DNA of 64,000 nt, from NCBI RefSeq assembly GCF_020622345.1, contig NZ_JACNMO010000014.1:62001-126000 (forward strand), read 5' to 3'. The DNA comes from Roseobacter weihaiensis. GTDB taxonomy: Bacteria; Pseudomonadota; Alphaproteobacteria; Rhodobacterales; Rhodobacteraceae. The position numbers and the translations under genes are program-made. Shown here piece by piece: positions 36,781-44,255 of this stretch; within the stretch, counting starts at the first letter, position 1, and each line of letters opens with the position of its first letter. The notes beneath the pieces are model-generated. The model saw nothing but the letters and a program-made list of their open reading frames with translations, had not been told where the DNA came from and searched no databases.

Positions 36781-37704
36781 ATGCTCATAAATGCCGGGAC
36801 CCAAACCTGCCATTGGGCCTACTTTGACGCTGCCCTGCCGCCCGTTGCGACCATTGCAAGTGGTGATGAGGTGACCATCAACACGGTGTCCGGCGGCCCG
36901 CAGGTTCTGCCAGGCAACGGATATCACGTGCCGCCTGAACTGCTCGAAATCCACGCACAGGGTGTGCCGCAGGTGCAGGGTCATCTGCTGACCGGGCCTG
37001 TCGCCGTGGACGGAGCCAGACCCGGCGATGTGTTGCAAGTGGATGTTCTCGATGTGCAACTGCGCCAGGACTGGGGATACAACATGATCCGCCCCCTGGC
37101 CGGCACGCTTCCGCAAGACTTTAAAACCGCACAGATCACCACAATCCCGCTGGACGCCGAAAAGAACGAGGCAACGATGCCCTGGGGTCTCAAATTGCCT
37201 CTTGCCCCCTTCTTTGGCGTCATGGCCGTTGCACCGCCACCCGAATGGGGCCGCATTTCGACGATTGAGCCAAGGACCCATGGCGGCAACATCGACAACA
37301 AGGAACTGGTCGCCGGGACGACACTTTATCTGCCGGTTTTTGTCGACGGCGCGCTTTTCTCCTGCGGGGATGGCCATGGCGCGCAGGGCGACGGCGAGGT
37401 GTGTGTGACGGCCATTGAAACGGCGCTGCAGGGGCGGTTCCGCCTGACAGTCCGGCGCGACCTGGAGCTGACCTATCCCGAAGCAGAAACGCCTGAGCAT
37501 TTCATCACCATGGGATTTCATGCAGATCTGGATGTCTGTGTCGAGATCGCCGTGCGTCGCATGATCGCGCTGGTCTCTGCGCGCGCAGACATCAGTCGCG
37601 AGAACGCCTATATGCTCTGTTCGCTTGCCGGTGATCTGCGGATCACCCAGACCGTCAATCGCGAAAAAGGAGTGCATTTCATGATGTCGAAGGACCTCAT
37701 CTAG
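36781..37704 (+). CDS. Acetamidase/formamidase family protein
   Basis: 307 residues, normal for the FmdA/AmdA family (PF03069). Hallmarks are GHLLTGPVAVDGARPGDVLQ, the THGGNIDNKELVAGTTLYLP segment, and FSCGDGHGAQGDGEVCVTAI, which carries the conserved metal-binding Asp/His residues. It should release ammonia from a short amide. As the last gene of the transport operon it fits the final deamidation of an imported amide-containing compound. Confidence 0.9.
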   Translation: MLINAGTQTCHWAYFDAALPPVATIASGDEVTINTVSGGPQVLPGNGYHVPPELLEIHAQGVPQVQGHLLTGPVAVDGARPGDVLQVDVLDVQLRQDWGYNMIRPLAGTLPQDFKTAQITTIPLDAEKNEATMPWGLKLPLAPFFGVMAVAPPPEWGRISTIEPRTHGGNIDNKELVAGTTLYLPVFVDGALFSCGDGHGAQGDGEVCVTAIETALQGRFRLTVRRDLELTYPEAETPEHFITMGFHADLDVCVEIAVRRMIALVSARADISRENAYMLCSLAGDLRITQTVNREKGVHFMMSKDLI

Positions 37705-38218
37705 CCGGGTTCATCGAGGCCTCAGGCAAAGTGGCGTCGATCAGAGCATGCTGGTCAAGAGCGCGTTGTAGAAGACCAAAAAACGGCTTGAAAAAGTCTC
37801 CGGCTTCGCCTCCAAAAAAGGGCTCTTAGAGGTTTGGCGGCCAGTCTGCGTTGAACTCTGCTCTTGCAAGGAGGCCGGGGAAAAATGACATCTTTTATGC
37901 TGATGCCCTCTGCTCCACGAAACGCGTCAGGACAGCAAAGCCGTCCTGACGCGTTCCGCAAAAGAATTCACTGCTTCTGATCAGCAACGGCCCAAGGCTG
38001 GAGGAGCCGAAGTGGTTTGATGCTGCACGAAAACCTCGCCCGTCGCGTTGATACTGCAAAAGACCGTTCATATGTATCTTCAGATGGTGAGGTGTGGTCG
38101 GGCGTTCAATAATTCGGCGCGCGGGTCAGCGGATTTTGCCCAAGTGGTAAAAGCGCAAGGCAGGTCAAGAATACTATCGCGAATACATACGGTTATGGCG
38201 CAAAAGGACCATTGCTAA
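37705..38218. other. Intergenic region between amide operon and P-type ATPase gene
   Basis: 514 bp. A minus-strand open stretch at about 37700-37820 (GEAGDFFKPFFGLLQRAL) has no start and may be a gene remnant. The region also holds the strong stem-loop at 37921-37955 and presumably the promoter of the ATPase gene. No complete gene is supported. Confidence 0.4.
37921..37955. repeat. 13-bp perfect inverted repeat (stem-loop)
   Basis: AACGCGTCAGGAC and GTCCTGACGCGTT are exact complements around a 9-base loop. No T-tract follows on either strand, so it is not a classical intrinsic terminator. It could end the upstream operon's mRNA, bind a protein, or be a fossil of a mobile element end. Confidence 0.55.
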
Positions 38219-40969
38219 ATGAAGGATGAACCACCTCGTCAAATCCGTGCCGGACACTCATTGGACGAGACCCAGTGGCATTGCCAATCCGTGCAGGATG
38301 CGCTGGACAGATTAGGCACGGATACTGGCGGGCTGACTGACGCGGAGGCATCGGACCGGCTGCGCAGCTATGGACCAAACCGGTTACCGGCCCCGCCGCC
38401 GCCCGGTCCGGTGATCCGGTTTATGCGCCAGTTCCATAACTTGTTGATCTATGTGCTGATGGCCGCCGCAGCCGTCACAGCCGCCCTTGGTCATTTAGTC
38501 GATACCAGTGTCATTATCGCGGTTGTTCTGGTCAATGCCGTCATCGGGTTCGTGCAGGAAGGACGCGCGGAAGGCGCTTTGTCTGCCATACGTGACATGT
38601 TGGCGCCCGAAGCGCGGGTCTTGCGCCAAGGTCGACGCCAGACCGTCACCGCAGAGGATATTGTCCCCGGCGACATCGTTGTGCTCGAACCCGGGGACAA
38701 GGTGCCGGCCGATCTGCGCCTCATGACCGCGCATGGATTACGTGTTCAAGAGGCTGTTCTCACGGGGGAGTCTGTCGCGGTGGAAAAGGCCTCTGCGCCC
38801 GTTTCCGCTGATGCGGCCCTCGGTGACCGCCAGTCGATGGCATTCAGCGGCACGCTTGTATCTGCCGGCAGGGGGCAGGGTCTTGTGGTCACAACCGGGT
38901 CGTCAACAGAGATCGGACGCATCAGCGGTCTGTTGAAAACAGTGGAGGTGAGCGCCACGCCCCTGCTGCGGCAGATGGAAGTCTTTGCCCGAGGTCTGAC
39001 AGCGGTCATCCTGGTGCTTGCTGCCCTCATCCTTGCCTTCGGATTTTTTGGTGCCGGGTTGCCGTTCAGCGAGATTTTCATGGCTGTGGTCGGACTGACG
39101 GTCGCGGCAATCCCCGAAGGCCTGCCCGCGATCCTGACCGTGACACTGGCCATAGGGGTGCAGCGCATGGCGGAGCGTCGTGCCATCGTGCGTCGGCTGC
39201 CAGCGATCGAGGCTTTGGGTTCGGTTTCGGTGATCTGTTCCGACAAGACCGGCACGCTGACCCGAAATGAGATGACTGTCGCCTCGGTTGCCACCTCGAA
39301 GCGGCTGTTTGGAGTGACGGGGGCGGGCTACGCCCCCCACGGTGCGATCACGCTTGAGGAGCGTGAAGTGTCTGCAACCGACTATCCGCTGCTGGAGGAT
39401 CTGGCATTGGGGGCCATCCTTTGCAATGACGCCGATCTGACCCAAATCGATGGGGACTGGTTGATAAACGGCGACCCGATGGAGGGCGCTCTCTTGACCT
39501 TTGCCTGCAAGGCCGGTCTCGACCCGTCCACCGTGCGCAGTGCCAATCCCCAGACCGATGCCATTCCCTTTGACGCGCAACACCGGTTCATGGCCACGCT
39601 GCACCACGATCACGAAGGGATGGCAGCTATTCACGTGAAAGGCGCGCCGGAGCGGATCATCGCCATGTGCACGACCGCACATGGGGAAGAAGACGGTCAA
39701 CAGGTGATCGATCCCGACTATTGGCATCGCCGCGCCCAGGAAATCGCAGATCTTGGCCAGAGGGTGATTGCGATTGCTATACGTCCGAACCCTCCAAGAG
39801 CGCGCACGCTGACCTTCGATGCGGTGGATGGAGACCTGACGCTGCTGGGGCTTGTCGGGCTGATCGATCCGCCGCGGGAGGAGGCCATTGCCGCTGTTGC
39901 AGAGTGCCAGATGGCAGGTATCCGCGTGAAGATGATCACCGGCGATCACGCGGGCACGGCGATGGCCATTGCCCGGCAGTTGGGGCTCGAGAGCAGCGGC
40001 GAGGTGTTGACAGGTGCGGAAATCGACCAGCTGGATGCAAAGGCGCTGCAGACGCGCGCGCTGAGGGTTGATGTCTTTGCAAGGACCAGCCCCGAAAACA
40101 AACTGCGGCTGGTCGAAGCGCTCCAGGCGGAAGGTCAGGCCGTGGCGATGACGGGTGACGGGGTGAATGATGCACCGGCGCTCAAGCGGGCGGACATTGG
40201 TGTTGCCATGGGGCGGACGGGCACCGAAGCCGCCAAGGAGGCCGCCGAGATCGTTCTGGCCGACGACAACTTTGCCACCATCGCGGCGGCTGTGAAAGCC
40301 GGACGCACCGTCTATGACAACCTCAAGAAGGCCGTCATCTTTCTGCTGCCTGTGAATGGGGGCGAGGCACTGGCCCTCATCATCGCCCTTATGCTTGGAC
40401 TGACGCTGCCGATCACGCCGGTACAGATCCTCTGGGTGAATATGGTCAGCTCTGTTGTCCTGGCCATGGCGCTTGCATTCGAAGCGGCGGAACCTGACAT
40501 TATGCGTCGCAAGCCGCGCCCGGTTCGCGAACCCATCCTGTCGCGCTTCGTGCTGTGGCGCGTGGCGTTTGTGTCGCTGCTGTTCTGCGCCGGGATATTC
40601 GGCATGTTCACCCTTGCTCAGGCCCGGGGCGCCAGCCTTGAAGAGGCACGCACCGTTGCTGTCAACACGCTGGTGGTGATGGAGATATTCTACCTCTTTT
40701 CCGTGCGGTTTCTGAATACCTCTTCGTTGTCGCTAAAGGCCATACTGGGGACAAGGCCCGTGTTGATCGCCATCACGGCTGTAACTGTTCTGCAGCTCGC
40801 CTTCACTTATGCCCCGGTCATGGAAGCGTTCTTTGACACACGTCCGATCGGCCTGGAGCAGGGGCTGATGATCATTGCGGTCGGGCCAGTGCTTTTGCTG
40901 CTGCTCGAGATCGAAAAACAAGTGGTCCGCGCCTTAAGGTCGCCCTCAAGTGGCAGCTACCAGTCGTAA
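38219..40969 (+). CDS. P-type cation-transporting ATPase (P2A-like)
   Basis: 916 residues. The N-terminal cation-ATPase domain (GLTDAEASDRLRSYGPNRLP) leads into the actuator domain with LTGESVAVEKA. Membrane helix 4 has AAIPEGLPAILTVTLAIGV. The phosphorylated Asp is D342 in CSDKTGTLTRNE. Nucleotide-domain KGAPERI and the hinge MTGDGVNDAPALKRADIGVA are intact. Ten helices are expected. The PEGLP motif and overall form match PMR1/SERCA-like ATPases, but NGGE in helix 5 and VNMVSS in helix 6 leave the ion open. It precedes a KefB-like antiporter and a stress protein, suggesting a cation-homeostasis operon. Confidence 0.9.
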   Translation: MKDEPPRQIRAGHSLDETQWHCQSVQDALDRLGTDTGGLTDAEASDRLRSYGPNRLPAPPPPGPVIRFMRQFHNLLIYVLMAAAAVTAALGHLVDTSVIIAVVLVNAVIGFVQEGRAEGALSAIRDMLAPEARVLRQGRRQTVTAEDIVPGDIVVLEPGDKVPADLRLMTAHGLRVQEAVLTGESVAVEKASAPVSADAALGDRQSMAFSGTLVSAGRGQGLVVTTGSSTEIGRISGLLKTVEVSATPLLRQMEVFARGLTAVILVLAALILAFGFFGAGLPFSEIFMAVVGLTVAAIPEGLPAILTVTLAIGVQRMAERRAIVRRLPAIEALGSVSVICSDKTGTLTRNEMTVASVATSKRLFGVTGAGYAPHGAITLEEREVSATDYPLLEDLALGAILCNDADLTQIDGDWLINGDPMEGALLTFACKAGLDPSTVRSANPQTDAIPFDAQHRFMATLHHDHEGMAAIHVKGAPERIIAMCTTAHGEEDGQQVIDPDYWHRRAQEIADLGQRVIAIAIRPNPPRARTLTFDAVDGDLTLLGLVGLIDPPREEAIAAVAECQMAGIRVKMITGDHAGTAMAIARQLGLESSGEVLTGAEIDQLDAKALQTRALRVDVFARTSPENKLRLVEALQAEGQAVAMTGDGVNDAPALKRADIGVAMGRTGTEAAKEAAEIVLADDNFATIAAAVKAGRTVYDNLKKAVIFLLPVNGGEALALIIALMLGLTLPITPVQILWVNMVSSVVLAMALAFEAAEPDIMRRKPRPVREPILSRFVLWRVAFVSLLFCAGIFGMFTLAQARGASLEEARTVAVNTLVVMEIFYLFSVRFLNTSSLSLKAILGTRPVLIAITAVTVLQLAFTYAPVMEAFFDTRPIGLEQGLMIIAVGPVLLLLLEIEKQVVRALRSPSSGSYQS

Positions 40970-40997
40970 TCTTCAGCCAGAAGAAGGAGAGCATAAG

Positions 40998-41042
40998 ATG
41001 ACCACGATGGGGGCGGCTGCGACTGTCGGAGGGCGCGTATGA
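40998..41042 (+). CDS. Possible 14-codon leader peptide upstream of the antiporter gene
   Basis: An ATG at 40998 preceded by AAGGAG opens a 14-codon frame whose TGA (41040-41042) overlaps the ATG of the antiporter gene. The leader contains the antiporter's own GGAGGG ribosome site. The arrangement suggests translational coupling; the peptide has no recognised function and may simply be fortuitous. Confidence 0.35.
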   Translation: MTTMGAAATVGGRV

Positions 41043-42757
41043 CCGAGGCAATCGAAGGCTACATTTTTTATGAAATCGCGGCCTTGCTGGTACTGGCGGC
41101 AGGCGCCGGTTTTGTAGGGCTGCTCTTGCGGCAGCCCCTGATTGTCAGCTTCATCGCAGTGGGGATCATCGCCGGCCCCTCGGTGCTGGACATTGCCCAA
41201 TCCGATGTGCAGATCGACCTTCTGGCCGAATTGGGGATCGCGGTTCTGCTGTTCCTCGTGGGGCTGAAGCTTGATTTCAATCTGGTGCGCACACTTGGAC
41301 CTGTCGCATTGGTCACCGGGCTTGGACAGGTGATCTTTACCACGATCTTCGGCTTCCTGATTGCGCTGGCATTGGGGTTCGACGCCCGTACCGCGATCTA
41401 CATTGCCATCGCGCTGACGTTCTCCTCAACCATTATCATCGTGAAACTGCTGTCGGATAAACGGGAGATTGATGCGCTCCACGGTCGGATCGCGCTCGGC
41501 TTTCTCATCGTGCAAGATATCGTCGTGGTCGTCGCGATGATCGTCCTGTCCGCGATCGGTGTTGGCGGGGCGGGCGACGGGGCAGTTGCAGACGTGTTTC
41601 TCGTGCTGGGCTACGGGGTTGCAATGCTGGCCGCGGTTGCCCTGTTCATCCGCTACGTCGCCAATCCCCTGGTGGAGCGGCTGTCACTGGCACCTGAACT
41701 TCTCGTTTCATTCGCCATCGGCTGGGCCGCGCTGTTGGCCGCTCTCGGGCATTACCTGGGCTTTGGCAAGGAGCTGGGCGGCCTTCTTGCTGGCGTTTCG
41801 CTCGCTTCGACACCGTTTCGCGAGGCGATTGCCGCGCGGTTGGCATCGCTCAGGGACTTCCTGCTGTTGTTCTTTTTCATCGCATTGGGTGCCTCGCTCG
41901 ATCTCTCCGTTCTTGGTGCCAGCGTCGGGCCCGCACTTGTGCTTTCGCTTTTTGTCCTGATCGGGAACCCTCTGATCGTGCTTATTCTGATGGGCCTTAT
42001 GGGATATCGCAAACGAACCGGTTTTCTGGCCGGGCTGACGGTGGCACAGATCAGCGAGTTTTCCCTGATCTTCATGGCGATGGGGGTGACCATTGGCCAT
42101 GTCACCGAAACCGCGCTTGGCCTTGTGACCTTGGTTGGCTTGCTGACCATCGCGGCATCGACATACATGATCTCCTATTCGCACTGGATTTACGACCGGC
42201 TGGAGCCGCTTTTGGGTGTCTTCGAACGGAAGAACCCCGACAAGCTGAAAGAAGACGCGCTTGAGACGGCAAAACCCCATGACGTTATCCTCTTTGGGCT
42301 TGGGCGCTATGGTCTCGGGATCGGTGCGGCCCTGAAGGACGCCGGATTGCGGGTGCTGGGCGTCGATTTCAGCCCTCAGGCAGTACGCCATGCGCGAGAA
42401 AATGGCTACGAGGTTATGTTCGGAGACGCCACCGATCCGGAATTCCTCGCCAACCTGCCGCTGCGCTCGGTATCATGGCTCGTCATGGCGGTGCCGGAAC
42501 ACGACACCGGCCTGACCCATGACGACCCGCGCCAGGCTCTGCTGAGGGCTGCGCGCGATCTTGGCTACCCGGGCAAAATCGCGGTGGCGGCACACCGCGA
42601 TCAAACCGTCGACATGCTGCGGCGCGCCAATGCGGATCTTGTCATGATGCCCTATCGAGATGCAGCCATTGCAGCTGCGGGGATGATACTGGAGGGGCAG
42701 ACCACGCCGCGCTTCACCCTGTCCGATCCCGAAGGCCAAAAGGAGTTGATCGCGTGA
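41039..42757 (+). CDS. KefB-like cation:proton antiporter with TrkA-N domain (CPA2 family)
   Basis: 572 residues. The first ~380 form 12-13 helices of the Na+/H+ exchanger fold (PLIVSFIAVGIIAGPSVLD, LALTFSSTIIIVKLLSDKRE, HYLGFGKELGGLLAGVSLAS). A cytosolic TrkA-N/Rossmann domain follows from ~415 (VILFGLGRYGLGIGAALKDA, then acidic VDFS), binding NAD(H) as a gate. No TrkA-C domain is obvious. It probably exchanges K+ or Na+ for protons across the inner membrane. It overlaps the Usp gene by 4 bases and follows the P-type ATPase. Confidence 0.9.
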   Translation: MTEAIEGYIFYEIAALLVLAAGAGFVGLLLRQPLIVSFIAVGIIAGPSVLDIAQSDVQIDLLAELGIAVLLFLVGLKLDFNLVRTLGPVALVTGLGQVIFTTIFGFLIALALGFDARTAIYIAIALTFSSTIIIVKLLSDKREIDALHGRIALGFLIVQDIVVVVAMIVLSAIGVGGAGDGAVADVFLVLGYGVAMLAAVALFIRYVANPLVERLSLAPELLVSFAIGWAALLAALGHYLGFGKELGGLLAGVSLASTPFREAIAARLASLRDFLLLFFFIALGASLDLSVLGASVGPALVLSLFVLIGNPLIVLILMGLMGYRKRTGFLAGLTVAQISEFSLIFMAMGVTIGHVTETALGLVTLVGLLTIAASTYMISYSHWIYDRLEPLLGVFERKNPDKLKEDALETAKPHDVILFGLGRYGLGIGAALKDAGLRVLGVDFSPQAVRHARENGYEVMFGDATDPEFLANLPLRSVSWLVMAVPEHDTGLTHDDPRQALLRAARDLGYPGKIAVAAHRDQTVDMLRRANADLVMMPYRDAAIAAAGMILEGQTTPRFTLSDPEGQKELIA

Positions 42758-43764
42758 CCCAGGATCCTGATGAAAGCATGGTACCGCCCGTCCTGCGCCC
42801 TATCGCCCGTGTTCTTGTGGTGGTTGACCCTGACGAAACTGCATCTCATTTGCGCGCGGCGGCTGAGCTGGCCGCCCAACACGGGGCCGACCTTGATGTC
42901 TTGAGCTGCATCGAGCCGCCCCCCGACCTCGCCGTCATTGCACGTGCGGCCGGATTGACTGAAGATGCCGTCCTCAAGGGCATGGCAGAGGAAAGGCGCA
43001 AGCGCGTCACGGAACAGATCGCGCGCCTTCTGCCGGACAAGGCGCCGCAACTGCACCTGGCCGTCGGAAAGACGTTCATCGAGATCATTCACCATGTAGA
43101 TCGCCTGGACATCGACGTTGTGGTCAAGATGGCTGAACCGTTGTCCGGCTTGCATGGCTTTCTTTTTGCCAGCACCGATCAGCATCTGATGCGGAAATGC
43201 CCCTGTCCGGTTTGGCTGCATCTGCCAGACACGCCTGCAAAGCCGCGCAGGATTCTGGCCGCCGTCGATGTGGACGATTGGGATGCAACCGAGCCGGAAA
43301 CCCTTGCCGATCTGAATCGGCGCGTCATCGAGATGAGCATTCGCCTGGCGTCAGGGCCCGATGCGATCGTGCATGTCCTGCACGCATGGGAGGTGATTGG
43401 CGAAGGCCTCATCTGGGCATTTGCATCGCGCGTTGACCCAAGGCTTGCCGCGGAAAGATATGTCAACGAGATCATGTCAACCCGGCGCAGGTCACTCGAA
43501 GCGCTTGTGCAGCCCTTTCAGGAGGGTCTCCAGGGCCGAGACCCGCGGCTTGCAGTGCATCTTGTTCGCGGCCCAGCGCACGCCGTTATCGCCGAACAGG
43601 CAAAACATCTTTCGGCCGATACCATCGTGATGGGTACCGTCGCGCGCACAGGTCTGAGCGGTGTTATCATCGGCAATACGGCAGAAAACATCCTGAATTC
43701 CGTTGAACGCTCTGTCGTGACCGTGAAGCCAGAAGGTTTCATCAGCCCGATCATGGTCCGCTGA
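42754..43764 (+). CDS. Tandem universal stress protein (UspA family)
   Basis: 336 residues from a GTG that overlaps the antiporter stop. Two Usp domains are present (~15-150 and ~160-335). The second keeps the ATP-binding loop G-x2-G-x9-G-N in GTVARTGLSGVIIGN; the first, ending ASTDQHLMRKCPCPVWL, lacks a clear loop, as in E. coli UspE-like tandem proteins. It is cytoplasmic and may tune the neighbouring antiporter or ATPase in response to energy or ion stress; this link is inference from the operon. Confidence 0.88.
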   Translation: MTQDPDESMVPPVLRPIARVLVVVDPDETASHLRAAAELAAQHGADLDVLSCIEPPPDLAVIARAAGLTEDAVLKGMAEERRKRVTEQIARLLPDKAPQLHLAVGKTFIEIIHHVDRLDIDVVVKMAEPLSGLHGFLFASTDQHLMRKCPCPVWLHLPDTPAKPRRILAAVDVDDWDATEPETLADLNRRVIEMSIRLASGPDAIVHVLHAWEVIGEGLIWAFASRVDPRLAAERYVNEIMSTRRRSLEALVQPFQEGLQGRDPRLAVHLVRGPAHAVIAEQAKHLSADTIVMGTVARTGLSGVIIGNTAENILNSVERSVVTVKPEGFISPIMVR

Positions 43765-44255
43765 ACATTTGTGAATACATGACGGCTGGTTGATTGAACC
43801 GCGCCCGCTCCAGGCGACGTTTGCCTTTGCCTCGGGTCGGTGCCGATGTGCCATTACGGCAAAACAGCCTGGCCAGGTGGTTTGCCTGACAGGGCAGAAG
43901 CGTGGTTGGTTGATGCAATCTGCTCATTGGCAATCTGGGGTGCGCCTTCTCTGCCTGTGCCACGCATTTGGTCGCGCCAACCTGTGTGCATGTGAACAGA
44001 AATCAACCTTGCGTTTGTCCCGCGTCTCCGCCTGGAAGCCAACACAGATAGCCTTGGCGCGCCTCAACACTGCGTCCGCAGCATGGCCAATTGTGGCGTT
44101 TCTAGACCGTTATAGACCCTGACTGCCCAAGGAAAGCTGCACCATCCGTCCCCTTCCAGAGGTGCGCGGGCCTTGGCACCGGCCCTGGCGGCCGGACACG
44201 GGGTCAAAGGGTCGTCACGGCCCACAGTTCCGTCTGAAAGTGTGAGCCGTCACCT
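43765..44255. other. Intergenic region between converging stress and hydroxylase genes
   Basis: About 490 bp. Only short frames without ribosome sites are present. A GC-rich hairpin (CCGGCC/GGCCGG, 44179-44195) lies near the 3' end of the minus-strand hydroxylase gene and may help end its mRNA, although no T-tract follows. Confidence 0.45.

Noticed and set aside
44179-44195. GC hairpin as a terminator
   Set aside because: Six-base stem and no T-tract; too weak to list as a terminator.
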